DNA of 64,000 nucleotides from Tellurirhabdus rosea (lineage in GTDB: Bacteria; Bacteroidota; Bacteroidia; Cytophagales; Spirosomataceae), in NCBI RefSeq assembly GCF_026278345.1, contig NZ_CP111085.1:5362501-5426500 (forward strand), in the 5' to 3' direction. The notes under the pieces were generated by a model. It was given only the letters and a program-made list of their open reading frames with translations, was not told the origin of the DNA and did no database searches. Of this stretch, positions 44,494 through 53,757 are shown piece after piece; position 1 is the first letter of the stretch, and every line of letters starts with the position of its first letter. The translations under genes were made by a program, and so were the position numbers.

Positions 44494-47400
44494 CTATTTT
44501 CTTTCTTCCAGAGCGGCCAGTTTCTGCTTGGCTTCCTGAACGATTTCGGGTAAGGTTGAATTTTCAATGATCGAATTCAGAACGGCTTTAGCCTGGGTCA
44601 GTTCATTCAGCGCTACGTTATTGTCCGCCACCAGAATAAAGCCTTTGCCTTTCCAGTATTCCTGTTCCGCAAAATCGGCGTTGAAACGAAGCAGGGTCTG
44701 GATCGACTCTTTGTGCTTTTTATTCTTGTACTGAATGTCTCCGATCCAGTAATTGGCTTCCGCCCCGTTGTCATCCTTGGCCAGACGGATCGTCTTCTCA
44801 AACTCCTCCAGCGCCCGGGGATATTCTCCTTTCTGGTAGGCGGCTTTGCCGAGCATGAGCTGACCCCGGTTGGTAGCCCCCGGAACCGTGTTCCCCAGTT
44901 GAAGCACCTCACGGGCATACACCTGCGTACTGTCGTATCGCCCCATCGCAAAATAGGTATCCATCAGGCCGAGCGTGGCGGTTACCTGATCGGCCTTGCT
45001 GGCGGCCTGCGCCTGCACAATTCGGTAGTTCTGGACGGCCTTCGGATAGTTCTTCTGCCCTCTTTCCAGGTCGGCGGCGCGGGCGGCGGCACGGCTGACA
45101 AAATCCGTTTTGTTGTCGCTGATGACCTGGTAATAAAACCGCAGGGCATTGGTCGGGTCGTTGGACCGGAAATACGAATCCGCCAGGTAATACCGCGCTT
45201 CGTAAATCAGCGGACTACCGGCATTATCATCGATAAAGGCCGTAAGCGCCTGCACAGCCTGAGCGTATTTCTCATTGAAGTACAGACCTTTAGCATTCTC
45301 AAACTCAACCTTTTGTAAATCTGAGCTGCCCGGGTTCTGTTTCTTGTAATCCCGGACAACGCTCCCGAATTCTTCGCCTCTGCCCGCATCGCTCAGAGCG
45401 TTCTGCAACCCGATGAGCGCACTCGCCGCGGCCGGACTGTTGCCGTACTGATCCAGAATCCGCTTGTAATCCTGAACCGCCGGTTCGTAGGTCTGGAGAT
45501 TTCCGTAGGCGGTAGCCCGCTTCAGAAGCGCCTGGGGAATGAGGTAACTTTTGGGCTTTTCGTTGATCAGCCGCGTGAAGCCGCGGATTGCCGACTGGTA
45601 CGAACTCTTCTCGAAATCGACGTTCGCCATCTGGAAAAGCGCGTCGTCCACGTACCGGGAGGTCGGGTACCGGGTGACGACCTGCTCGAAGAGGTTCTTC
45701 GCTTCGGTAACCCGATCCATAAACCCAAGAATGAGTCCTTTCTGATAGGTGGCATAATCCCGGTCAATGCGCCCCTGGGCGATGGCCTGGTCGTAGTACC
45801 GAATGGCTTCGTTGTAATTCTTGGAGGCGAAGTAACTATCCGCTACCCGGACCGTCGCGTCCTCGACGGTCTGCGGATCTCCGCCGCGACCGGCCCGGCT
45901 GATGTAATCGCGGAAGTACGTACCCGCCCGGCTGTAATCTTTCTGGTTATAGTACGCGTATCCGAGAGCATACAGGCTTTTGGTGGCCAGTTCTCCGTTT
46001 CCCGCCTTGATGACCTGATTATAGAGCGGAATGGCGTCATTATACTTCTGTTGGGCCGAAAACGATTCTCCCTTCCAGAACTGGGCGCTGTTGCGCAGGT
46101 CCGCGTCGACCGGATTCCTGAGGGATTTGTCAAAATTGGTGATGGCCGCGTCGTACCGCTCCGCATTGAAATCGTTAACGGCCTGGTTATACGTGACCCG
46201 CTGGTAGGAGGCGTTGATTTTAGGCGTCCGCCGGCGCAGTCCTTCAATGTAGGAGATTGCCGCCGGGAAGTTGTTCGACGCAAAGTACGCCTCCCCGATC
46301 AGTTCGTTGGCTTCGTTTTCGTAGGAACTGTTGGGATACTTCTTCAGGAAGTCCGTCAGTTCGCGGGCCGCCTCGGCCCCATTGTTCAGGTCCAGCTGAA
46401 CCTTGGCGTGGTTAAAGGCGGATTCTTCCTGAATCGGTTTGTTGAAGGTCAGCCGCGCGGCCTGATCAAACGCATTCAGGGCATAATTCGGGTTGTTGGT
46501 CTGCAGGTAACTGACCCCGAGCCGATAGGCGGCATACTGCGCCACCGTATCCTTCCCCGCCGAGATGTTCTTCAGGGAATTGATGGCCCCGGCATAATCC
46601 CCGGTTTTATAGAGCGCATCCCCCAGGCGAAACTGGATGGGCGGCGGAACGCTCCGGCCTTTGGTATTCGAATATTGGCGGTAGTACGGTATCGCCTTGG
46701 CAAACTGTCCTTTGTTGTAATACACTTCGCCCGTAAAAAGGGCCACATCGGCCAACTGCGCCGCATTGGCCCGGTTGCGGGCCAGCAACGGCTCGGCATA
46801 GGTCAGCAGTTCGTCGTACCGCCCGGTTTTGTACAGGGACTGCACAATCCAGTTTGGCACATCGTTCTGATACGCCGGATTCTTTTCCACGCGCCGGAAG
46901 TCCGACAGCGCCTCGGCGAAGTTGCCGTTCCGGAAATTGATCACCCCCGCATAGTAGGAAGCCGCCGGAGCCTGGTCGAGACCGGTATCCTGTTTGATCT
47001 GGTTCAGCAGCGGCAACGCCTGCCGGAAATCCTGCTTGCCGTAGTAGGCCATCGCCAGCAGGTATTTGTTCTGCGCGGCCCGGGCGTAATTCTGGTTCTG
47101 CCGGACCGCCTTTTCCAGAAACGTAATGGCCTTGTCGACGTCTCCTTTATAGAAGTAGTATTCTCCCAGATCCCCGAACAACTGGGCCGCTTTGGGATGG
47201 GTCGTATTCGTTTTGACAAAACGATCCACCTGCACCTCCGCGCCGGGCAGATCCATGTACAGGCCCGAAAGCGCCAGGTAGTACTCCGCGTTCACGGCGT
47301 TGAGGTCGCCGGTATTCAGAACGCTGCGCCGCGAGGTGAGGTACTGCTGAAACTCTTCCCGGGCCGCAGCATAATTATTTTTTTCAAACCATTCGATGCC

Positions 47401-47514
47401 ATTCCGGTAATGGCGGTCAGGTTCCGTATAACTCAGGGTGCGCTGAGCCTGCAGCGAAAAGGGTAACGCGCAGCAGGATAAAATTACCGCAAGATTGCGG
47501 GGAGACAATTTCAT
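44494..47514 (-). CDS. Large secreted TPR-repeat protein
   Basis: A 1006-aa exported protein (signal peptide MKLSPRNLAVILSCCALPFSLQAQ) made almost wholly of tetratricopeptide repeats, with more than fifteen recognisable units (for example YFYKGDVDKAITFLEKAV, ALYKTGDYAGAINSL, YYNQKDYSRAGTYFRDYI). It should form a long superhelix in the periplasm, binding proteins or bridging envelope layers. It heads a leftward unit with the plugless barrel and the HU/SPOR protein. The ATG at 47514 is used; the frame extends six codons to a TTG. Its place suggests a periplasmic scaffold for the barrel. Confidence 0.9.
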   Translation of the reverse strand: MKLSPRNLAVILSCCALPFSLQAQRTLSYTEPDRHYRNGIEWFEKNNYAAAREEFQQYLTSRRSVLNTGDLNAVNAEYYLALSGLYMDLPGAEVQVDRFVKTNTTHPKAAQLFGDLGEYYFYKGDVDKAITFLEKAVRQNQNYARAAQNKYLLAMAYYGKQDFRQALPLLNQIKQDTGLDQAPAASYYAGVINFRNGNFAEALSDFRRVEKNPAYQNDVPNWIVQSLYKTGRYDELLTYAEPLLARNRANAAQLADVALFTGEVYYNKGQFAKAIPYYRQYSNTKGRSVPPPIQFRLGDALYKTGDYAGAINSLKNISAGKDTVAQYAAYRLGVSYLQTNNPNYALNAFDQAARLTFNKPIQEESAFNHAKVQLDLNNGAEAARELTDFLKKYPNSSYENEANELIGEAYFASNNFPAAISYIEGLRRRTPKINASYQRVTYNQAVNDFNAERYDAAITNFDKSLRNPVDADLRNSAQFWKGESFSAQQKYNDAIPLYNQVIKAGNGELATKSLYALGYAYYNQKDYSRAGTYFRDYISRAGRGGDPQTVEDATVRVADSYFASKNYNEAIRYYDQAIAQGRIDRDYATYQKGLILGFMDRVTEAKNLFEQVVTRYPTSRYVDDALFQMANVDFEKSSYQSAIRGFTRLINEKPKSYLIPQALLKRATAYGNLQTYEPAVQDYKRILDQYGNSPAAASALIGLQNALSDAGRGEEFGSVVRDYKKQNPGSSDLQKVEFENAKGLYFNEKYAQAVQALTAFIDDNAGSPLIYEARYYLADSYFRSNDPTNALRFYYQVISDNKTDFVSRAAARAADLERGQKNYPKAVQNYRIVQAQAASKADQVTATLGLMDTYFAMGRYDSTQVYAREVLQLGNTVPGATNRGQLMLGKAAYQKGEYPRALEEFEKTIRLAKDDNGAEANYWIGDIQYKNKKHKESIQTLLRFNADFAEQEYWKGKGFILVADNNVALNELTQAKAVLNSIIENSTLPEIVQEAKQKLAALEERK

Positions 47515-47676
47515 ATTATGAGGTGTTGACAATGAACAGGTTGATCAAAACAAGTAAGCCGTTCCGGTAACAATATACCCGTTTGCCGGTTTGGTATTGC
47601 GTCAGAAGGTCTTTACTTTCGTAGCCAAATAATACAATTTCTGACACGTTAAAAACGAAAGTACGTGCTTTTCCGT

Positions 47677-49509
47677 ATGAAAAAAACAGTAAGCCTGCTC
47701 TTTTTATGCTGGTTCCTGCTAGCATCCGCTTACGGACATGAGGGCCAACTTCCTCCGGCGGCTCCCATTACCTATATCCTGTCGATGCCTAAGCCCCAGA
47801 CCCACTATGCCGAGGTAGAAATGCGTCTGGTGGCCTCCGATGCGGTTACCAACGTCAAAAAGAACGGGTATGTAGACGTTAAAATGCCCGTCTGGACACC
47901 CGGTTCATACCTCATCCGGGAGTACGCCAAAAACGTGGAGGGCTTCCGCGCGCTGGTCAACGGAAAGCCCGTGAAAGCCGATAAAATCCGCAAGAACACC
48001 TGGCGGATCTTTACCAATCAGGAAGCGATCACGATCCAGTATCAGGTCTACGCCAACGAACTGTCGGTCCGGACGAGTCATGTGGATGCCGATCACGGCT
48101 ACTTCAACGGCGCCAGCATCTTTCTTTTCGTCGACGGGCTGCGCAGCCAGCCCCACCGCGTTGTCGTCAATCCCTATACGGACTGGAAAAAGGTCTCGAC
48201 GGGTCTGCCCGCCGTCCCGGGACAGGCCAATACGTTTGAAGCGCCGGACTTTGATGTGCTGGTCGATAGCCCGATCGAGGTCGGCAACCAGAAGACCTTT
48301 CGCTTTACGGCCGCGGGCGTTCCCCACACGGTCGCGATGTTTGGAGAAACGACGTATGACGAGCAGAAGGTGGCGGCGGACCTGAAGAAAGTCTGCGAAA
48401 CCGCCACGAGTGTTTTCGGGGAGCAGCCCTGTAAGGACTACACGTTTATCGTGCACCACACGCCCACGGGCGGCGGCGGTCTGGAACACCTGAATTCGAC
48501 CACCCTGCAGGTTACCCGGAATGCCTACAGCCGTCCGGAATCGTACCAGGGCTTCCTCAGTCTGGCGGCTCACGAATATTTCCACCTCTGGAACGTCAAG
48601 CGCCTTCGTCCGCGGGCGCTGGGGCCTTTTGATTACGAGAACGAAAATTATACGACGCAGTTGTGGGTGGCCGAGGGCATCACCTCGTTCTACCAGGACT
48701 ACATCCTCCGCCGCGCCGGTCTGATTGCGCCCGATGCGTTTCTGAAGATTACCGCTTCCGAGATTACCCGGATCGAGAACCAGCCGGGCAACCGCGTGCA
48801 GTCCGTGGCCGAATCGAGCCAGGATGCCTGGATCAAGTACTACCGGCCTAACGAAAACTCCGTCAACAGCATCATCTCTTATTACGACAAGGGGGCCGTG
48901 CTGGGGGGCCTGCTGAATCTGGCCATCCTGTCGGCAACCAACGGCCAGCGGAATCTGGACGACCTCATGAAGTCGCTCTACGAGGAGTATTACAAAAAAC
49001 AAAAGCGCGGGTTCACCGATGAGGAATTCGAACAGGCCGCCAGCCGGGTGGCCGGACGGAACATGAGCGACTTTTTCCGGAAATACGTGTTCAGCACGGA
49101 CCCCATCGACTACAACGCTTTCTTCGCCCCGGTCGGACTGCGTCTGGACGATGTCAGCACCACCAAAAACGCCGTATTCCTCGGGGCCACCACGCGCGTG
49201 GTAGACGGACGCCATTTCGTAACCTCCGTCCGCCGGGACTCCCCTGCCTGGAACGACGGAATTAACGTCGGTGATGAACTGGTCTCCCTCAACGGCACTA
49301 AACCGGGGCCCGACCTCAACAGCGCTTTGGGAAGTTTCAAGCCCGGCGATGCGGTCAGCATTCAGGTAAGCCGGAATGGCCTGCCCCGGACGCTGAGCGT
49401 GAAACTCGCCACCAATCCGCTGGTAAACTTCCAGCTGGTTCCGGTCGCTAATCCGACAGCCGGTCAGAAGGCCCTTTATGCCAAATGGCTCCACACCGGA
49501 GACCAATAG
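47677..49509 (+). CDS. M61-family metallopeptidase with PDZ domain
   Basis: A 610-aa exported peptidase of the M61 (glycyl aminopeptidase-like) family. Signal peptide MKKTVSLLFLCWFLLASAYG, then the beta-rich N-terminal M61 domain, the zinc site HEYFH (299-303) with the third-ligand region WVAEGITSFYQ about 45 residues on, and a C-terminal PDZ domain (about 510-590: SVRRDSPAWNDGINVGDELVSLNG). Known relatives favour N-terminal Gly or Ala. It acts in the periplasm. The ATG at 47677 is preferred over an in-frame GTG at 47665. It is transcribed divergently from the large TPR gene and ends at its own terminator. Confidence 0.93.
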   Translation: MKKTVSLLFLCWFLLASAYGHEGQLPPAAPITYILSMPKPQTHYAEVEMRLVASDAVTNVKKNGYVDVKMPVWTPGSYLIREYAKNVEGFRALVNGKPVKADKIRKNTWRIFTNQEAITIQYQVYANELSVRTSHVDADHGYFNGASIFLFVDGLRSQPHRVVVNPYTDWKKVSTGLPAVPGQANTFEAPDFDVLVDSPIEVGNQKTFRFTAAGVPHTVAMFGETTYDEQKVAADLKKVCETATSVFGEQPCKDYTFIVHHTPTGGGGLEHLNSTTLQVTRNAYSRPESYQGFLSLAAHEYFHLWNVKRLRPRALGPFDYENENYTTQLWVAEGITSFYQDYILRRAGLIAPDAFLKITASEITRIENQPGNRVQSVAESSQDAWIKYYRPNENSVNSIISYYDKGAVLGGLLNLAILSATNGQRNLDDLMKSLYEEYYKKQKRGFTDEEFEQAASRVAGRNMSDFFRKYVFSTDPIDYNAFFAPVGLRLDDVSTTKNAVFLGATTRVVDGRHFVTSVRRDSPAWNDGINVGDELVSLNGTKPGPDLNSALGSFKPGDAVSIQVSRNGLPRTLSVKLATNPLVNFQLVPVANPTAGQKALYAKWLHTGDQ

Positions 49510-49524
49510 GGAAAGCTTATGGTG

Positions 49525-49564
49525 CGTCTGCCTACCTGGTTCGCTCAGGCAGGCAGACGTTTTT
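49525..49564 (+). terminator. Terminator after the M61 peptidase gene
   Basis: 14-bp arms with a single mismatch (CGTCTGCCTACCTG / CAGGCAGGCAGACG) around a 7-nt loop, followed by TTTTT on the plus strand, 15 nt past the stop. It also lies just beyond the stop of the next, leftward gene. Confidence 0.88.
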
Positions 49565-49566
49565 GG

Positions 49567-49818
49567 TTAGAGCACGATTCCGTTCCGTTCCGCGCTTTCC
49601 ATAAAGTCGCCGTGCATCTGTCCGAAGCGCTCCGCTACCTTTTTCAGGAACGGCCCATCGAGCAGCGTCACCACTTCCTCCTCAGACGACACGTCCATTT
49701 CACTGATTTTATAGGTCTGTTCGTACATCCCCACCTCCACTTTGAGGATGTATTTGCCGTTCCAGGCGAAAAGACCCATCTTTAACTGGGGATGCGGAAT
49801 GTCCTTTAAATAACGCAT
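49567..49818 (-). CDS. Small protein of unknown function, 83 aa
   Basis: An 83-aa soluble protein starting MRYLKDIPHPQLKMGLFAWNGKYILKVE, with a mixed beta-alpha pattern and an acidic centre (MDVSSEEEVVTLLDGPFLKKVAERFGQMH). No signal peptide, membrane helix or cysteines. The pattern of a folded domain and the clean spacing between a terminator and a divergent gene support a real gene; I do not recognise the family for certain. Confidence 0.78.
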   Translation of the reverse strand: MRYLKDIPHPQLKMGLFAWNGKYILKVEVGMYEQTYKISEMDVSSEEEVVTLLDGPFLKKVAERFGQMHGDFMESAERNGIVL

Positions 49819-49895
49819 AGGGGCTGGTTAACACCGTTAGATGATTGGTATTTCAAGCAAAATGATTCAAATTTACGCCAAAATCTTCCCGAGTC

Positions 49896-50933
49896 ATGCG
49901 TCCGTTCACTTTGCTCCGCCTTAATTTCATTCTGTGCAGTCTGCTGCTGCTCACCAATTGTTCCGACACGGAGGAAGACGATGCGGTCCGGTTTTTCCAG
50001 CGGGCCAACCGGACCTTTCAAACCGGCGAATACCGGGAAGCCATTAAGTTTTACAACGAAGCGCTGGAAAAGAAACCGGACTTTGCGGATGCCCTCAACA
50101 ACCGGGGACTGGCCCGTTACCGGATCGGCGATCTGCCGGGCGCCCTGGACGATTATAACCAGGCGATCGAGGTTGACCCCGAATTCTGGGAAGCTTATTT
50201 CAACCGTTCCGAAGTCCTGCTCGACCGGAATAGCCCCTCCGAGAGTCGGCAGGATCTGGAAAAAATCAAGTCCGTTTATGCAGACTCTTCCTTCTACCAC
50301 GTCCGGCTGGGCGATGTGCTGGTTCGGCAGAACAACCTGTCCGCGGCGCAGGCCGCCTACGACCGGGCCATCCGCCTGCAGCCGTCCAACGCGGACGCCC
50401 TGACCAACCGGGGTGTTCTGTTTTTCCAGCAGAAACAATACAATTTGGCTGAGGCCGATTTCCGGGCGGCGGTAGCGGCTAATCCCAGGCAGGATTTTGC
50501 CCTCAATAACCTGAGTCTCCTGCTGACCCGCAAAAAGGAATACGACCCCGCCTTAAAGCTCATTGACCAGGCCCTGCGCCTCAACCCCGGCCAGCCCTAT
50601 TACCTGAACAACAAAGGGTACCTGCTGCTTCAGATGAACCGTCCCGAGGAAGCCATTGTCCTCATTCGCCGCTCGCTTTCCCTCGACGACCGGAATGGGT
50701 GGGCGCACCGCAACGAAGGCCTTTACTTCCTGCAAAAAAACCAGCCGCAGCAGGCTTTGCCCCGGTTGCAGCAGGCCGAAAAGCTGGACCCATCCGTCGA
50801 GAACGTCTATGCCTACCTGGGTCAGGCGCTTCGGGCGGCCAATAACCTCGCCCAGGCCTGCAAAACCTGGGAGCTTGGAGCAAAAGGAGGCGACGAGCTG
50901 GCGCAGGAGTACCGCCGGCAGTTCTGCCGCTAG
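49896..50933 (+). CDS. TPR-repeat lipoprotein
   Basis: A 345-aa lipoprotein (lipobox LLTNC, Cys22) with about eight tetratricopeptide repeats covering 27-335, including textbook units such as YREAIKFYNEALEKKPDFADALNNRGLARYRIGDLPGALDDYNQ in successive 34-residue blocks. The Ser/Asp after the lipidated Cys does not by itself tell inner from outer membrane. It is divergent from the 83-aa protein and its last 4 nt overlap the converging menD gene. A protein-interaction role is likely; partner unknown. Confidence 0.88.
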   Translation: MRPFTLLRLNFILCSLLLLTNCSDTEEDDAVRFFQRANRTFQTGEYREAIKFYNEALEKKPDFADALNNRGLARYRIGDLPGALDDYNQAIEVDPEFWEAYFNRSEVLLDRNSPSESRQDLEKIKSVYADSSFYHVRLGDVLVRQNNLSAAQAAYDRAIRLQPSNADALTNRGVLFFQQKQYNLAEADFRAAVAANPRQDFALNNLSLLLTRKKEYDPALKLIDQALRLNPGQPYYLNNKGYLLLQMNRPEEAIVLIRRSLSLDDRNGWAHRNEGLYFLQKNQPQQALPRLQQAEKLDPSVENVYAYLGQALRAANNLAQACKTWELGAKGGDELAQEYRRQFCR

Positions 50934-52657
50934 AACAGAGCCTTTGCCCCTTCCCGATACCGGCCAAAGACCTCCGCGTTGACCGCCCGGTCGGTTTGAA
51001 TTTCCAGAAGCCGCGCCGAAGTGGAAGGGGCGTACAACCAGTCCAGACCCGCCGGGAGGCTCTCAAAACCGGCGGCCAGCTGGTAACCAACTCCCGCGTC
51101 CCGGGCGGTGTTTTCGCCGGAAAACGAATGGGGCGTTTCGAAAAAGGTCTCCAGTTCCGGCTGTCGGGAAGGTCCCTCGATAATCCGGAAGATGTTTCCC
51201 CCGTGGTTGTTGAGCAGCACGATGCGCAGATTGGCCGGGACGTGGGCGTTCCAGAGGGCGTTGCGGTCATAAAAAAACGCCACGTCCCCAATCAGGGCCG
51301 TCACCAACGTATCCGGGCTGGCCAGCGCCGCCCCCACCGCGGTACTCAGACAGCCATCGATGCCGCTTGTGCCCCGGTTGGCAAACACCTCGACCGACTC
51401 CCCGACGCCGCACAGGTTGACATACCGAACCGGCATGCTGTTGGCGGCGTGCAACTGGCTATTCCCGGGCAGTGCCTCCAGCACCTGACGAACGGCCCCG
51501 AATTCCGAGAAGGTTTCCTCCCGATTCAGAAACTGGTGCATAAAGCGGCGGGAGGCTTGCTCTTTGGCCAGCCAGGCATTCCGGAAAACGGGGTCCACCT
51601 CTTCATCCCCCTCTTTCATCCGCTGAAAATCCAGGTCTTCGAAAAGCTTTTGGAAGAAAAGCCGCGGTTCATACGGAATCAGCATCGTTACGGTCTGGAA
51701 CGGGTCGGCAAGCGGGCCAGCGGCCTGAATATGCCAGTGCTGCCGGGGCTTGTATTTCCGCAGAAACTGCTTGAACCCTTTGGAAAGAAAGGACTGCCCG
51801 CAGGTAATCAGCAGATCGGGGCGCAAGTCGGCGGCGGCGGCATCCGGGAGGTTTCCCATGAACACATCCTGCGCGCCAATGAACGGCCCCGCACTTCCCA
51901 GGTTGGCGATACTGTCCCCGAGGATGGGAACTGCCCATTCGTCGCCCAGCTGCGCCAGCACTTTTCTTAAACCGCCGTCGGACCGGTGCTGGCCTACGGC
52001 GATTAGCTTCCGGTCGGCCCGCTCCCACTCCTCCTGCAGGCGGTGCCAGGTCGATGGCGCTAAAGCCGGCACCGAAGTCAGCTGCTCGATTTCCCGAACG
52101 GCCGGAAATTGATAGGCTTCTCCCTCGACGGGATACAGCGGCTCGCGGAGGGGGATGTTCAGGTGGACCGGGCCACGCGGGGCCAGCAGGCTTTGGTTGA
52201 TTGCTTCGTTGGCAATTCGTTCCGCCGCCCAGGCCGCATCCGGATGGCCGTAGTCGGCCGGCAGTTCGGCGCTGTACCGGACGTGCTTGCCGAAAATATC
52301 CTGCTGGTAGATTGTCTGCCCGTCGAGCTGGTGAATCCATTCCTTTGGCCGGTCGGCGGTCAGCAGCAACAGCGGGGTTTCCTGAAAGTAAGCTTCGGCC
52401 ACCGCCGGGGCCAGGTTGTACACGGCACTGCCAGAGGTGCAGACCACGATGACCGGCATCCGAAGCTGCTGGGCCAGCCCAAGCGCGATAAAACCGGCGG
52501 ACCGCTCGTCGGCAACCACGTAGGTTTTGATATGCGGATGCCGGGCGAGGGCGAGCGTCAGCGGTGCCGAGCGCGAACCCGGAGAAATGACGGCATGATG
52601 GAGGCCCTTCCGGGCGCAAAGTTCAACAAGGGCTAAGACGTGCTGATGAATGGCCAC
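50930..52657 (-). CDS. menD: SEPHCHC synthase (menaquinone biosynthesis)
   Basis: The 575-aa ThDP-dependent enzyme that joins 2-oxoglutarate to isochorismate in menaquinone synthesis. Seen are HHAVISPGSRSAPLTLAL near the start, CTSGSAVYNLAPAVAEAY, TADRPKEW, and the ThDP/metal region GDVAFFYDRNAL ... LLNNHGGNIF near the C-terminus. The GD...NN motif is complete, though the usual GDLSFLHD is here GDVAFFYD. The start is a GTG at 52657 (V/M-AIHQHV), the only reasonable start before the conserved region. No other men genes are adjacent. It implies a menaquinone-based respiratory chain. Confidence 0.96.
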   Translation of the reverse strand: MAIHQHVLALVELCARKGLHHAVISPGSRSAPLTLALARHPHIKTYVVADERSAGFIALGLAQQLRMPVIVVCTSGSAVYNLAPAVAEAYFQETPLLLLTADRPKEWIHQLDGQTIYQQDIFGKHVRYSAELPADYGHPDAAWAAERIANEAINQSLLAPRGPVHLNIPLREPLYPVEGEAYQFPAVREIEQLTSVPALAPSTWHRLQEEWERADRKLIAVGQHRSDGGLRKVLAQLGDEWAVPILGDSIANLGSAGPFIGAQDVFMGNLPDAAAADLRPDLLITCGQSFLSKGFKQFLRKYKPRQHWHIQAAGPLADPFQTVTMLIPYEPRLFFQKLFEDLDFQRMKEGDEEVDPVFRNAWLAKEQASRRFMHQFLNREETFSEFGAVRQVLEALPGNSQLHAANSMPVRYVNLCGVGESVEVFANRGTSGIDGCLSTAVGAALASPDTLVTALIGDVAFFYDRNALWNAHVPANLRIVLLNNHGGNIFRIIEGPSRQPELETFFETPHSFSGENTARDAGVGYQLAAGFESLPAGLDWLYAPSTSARLLEIQTDRAVNAEVFGRYREGAKALF

Positions 52658-52704
52658 AATTGGTATCGTTATTTCAATCCTGTAAAGATAACCGCCTGTT
52701 CATG

Positions 52705-52732
52705 AAAAAAGCCCCCCGATTGTTCGGGAGGC
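52705..52732 (-). terminator. Intrinsic terminator downstream of the sigma factor gene
   Basis: On the minus strand GCCTCCCGA pairs with TCGGGGGGC (one G-U pair) around a 4-nt loop and is followed by TTTTTT. It lies about 95 bp beyond the sigma factor stop, after the TTTAGGG repeat element. Confidence 0.82.
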
Positions 52733-52742
52733 CTTTCAAAAT

Positions 52743-52812
52743 TTTAGGGTTTAGGGTTTAGTTGCTCCGCCATTCTAAACCAGCGAAGCAACGATAAACC
52801 ATAAACCCTAAA
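52743..52812. repeat. TTTAGGG-containing imperfect inverted repeat
   Basis: The left arm (52743-52766) holds TTTAGGGTTTAGGGTTTA then GTTGCT; the right arm (52787-52812) is its near-perfect reverse complement with one mismatch and a 2-nt insertion. A 20-nt loop separates them. It lies in the 3' untranslated region of the sigma factor gene. It looks like a dispersed intergenic palindrome (REP/MITE-like), but one copy in one window cannot show that. Confidence 0.7.
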
Positions 52813-52824
52813 CTCATATACCGT

Positions 52825-53688
52825 TTACCCCAAATACGTCTTCAGTGCTTTGGAGCGCGACGTATGCCGCAGACGGCGGATGGCTTTTTCTTTAATCTGA
52901 CGAACCCGTTCGCGCGTCAGGTTAAACTTCTCGCCAATTTCTTCCAGCGTCATGGCATGTTCGCCGTTGAGACCGAAGTACAGGGTAATGACGTCTGCTT
53001 CCCGCTGGGTGAGCGTTGACAGGGCGCGCTGCACTTCTTTCCGCAGAGAGTCGTTGATCAAACCGGAGTCGGGCTTATCCTCTCCGTCGTTTTCCAGGAC
53101 GTCCAGCAGGCTGTTTTCTTCTCCCTGCACAAACGGCGCGTCCATGGAAACGTGGCGACCCGAAATCTTCAGCGTATCCACCACCTCGGCGGCCGTAATG
53201 TCCAGCACCGCAGCGAGTTCTTCCGGTGACGGTTCCCGTTCAAACTTCTGCTCCAGGTCCGAGAACGTCTTGGAAATTTTGTTCAGCGAGCCTACCCGGT
53301 TGAGGGGCAGACGCACAATCCGGGACTGTTCGGCCAGAGCCTGGAGAATCGACTGACGGATCCACCATACGGCGTACGAAATAAACTTAAAACCCCGGGT
53401 TTCGTCGAAACGCTGCGCGGCTTTGATCAGACCGAGGTTACCCTCGTTGATCAGGTCACCCAGCGACAAACCCTGGTTTTGGTACTGTTTGGCTACCGAA
53501 ACCACGAAACGAAGGTTCGCCTTGGTCAGACGTTCCAGCGAAAGCTGGTCTCCTTCCCGGATTTTCTGAGCAAGCTGAACTTCCTCGTCCGGGGTTAGAA
53601 GATCCACTTTACCAATCTCCTGGAGGTACTTGTCCAGCGATTGGCTTTCGCGGTTGGTAATTTGTTTTGAAATCTTTAGCTGTCTCAT
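52825..53688 (-). CDS. rpoD: Primary sigma-70 factor
   Basis: The 287-aa housekeeping sigma factor in its short Bacteroidota form, without region 1.1 and the non-conserved insert. Region 1.2 begins at [20 protein letters not shown], region 2 contains [25 protein letters not shown], region 3 follows ([16 protein letters not shown]), and region 4.2 has [29 protein letters not shown]. It directs RNA polymerase to TAnnTTTG promoters such as those before gap and the tRNA gene. It is leftward, 69 bp upstream is the pnp stop, and it ends at the terminator beyond the inverted repeat. Confidence 0.97.
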   Translation of the reverse strand: MRQLKISKQITNRESQSLDKYLQEIGKVDLLTPDEEVQLAQKIREGDQLSLERLTKANLRFVVSVAKQYQNQGLSLGDLINEGNLGLIKAAQRFDETRGFKFISYAVWWIRQSILQALAEQSRIVRLPLNRVGSLNKISKTFSDLEQKFEREPSPEELAAVLDITAAEVVDTLKISGRHVSMDAPFVQGEENSLLDVLENDGEDKPDSGLINDSLRKEVQRALSTLTQREADVITLYFGLNGEHAMTLEEIGEKFNLTRERVRQIKEKAIRRLRHTSRSKALKTYLG

Positions 53689-53757
53689 GTACGGAATTCG
53701 CTATTGCTCAGTGTAAACGAAATCATTTCTTGATTCTGTACACAAAATTTTAACAAC

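Noticed and set aside
46051-47466. A 471-codon plus-strand frame opposite the large TPR gene
   Set aside because: The minus strand gives a regular TPR protein with a signal peptide; the plus-strand product has no recognisable pattern.
52743-52812. The TTTAGGG repeats as a CRISPR array or true telomere
   Set aside because: There are only a few adjacent copies in palindromic order without spacers, and the site lies inside a normal gene cluster.
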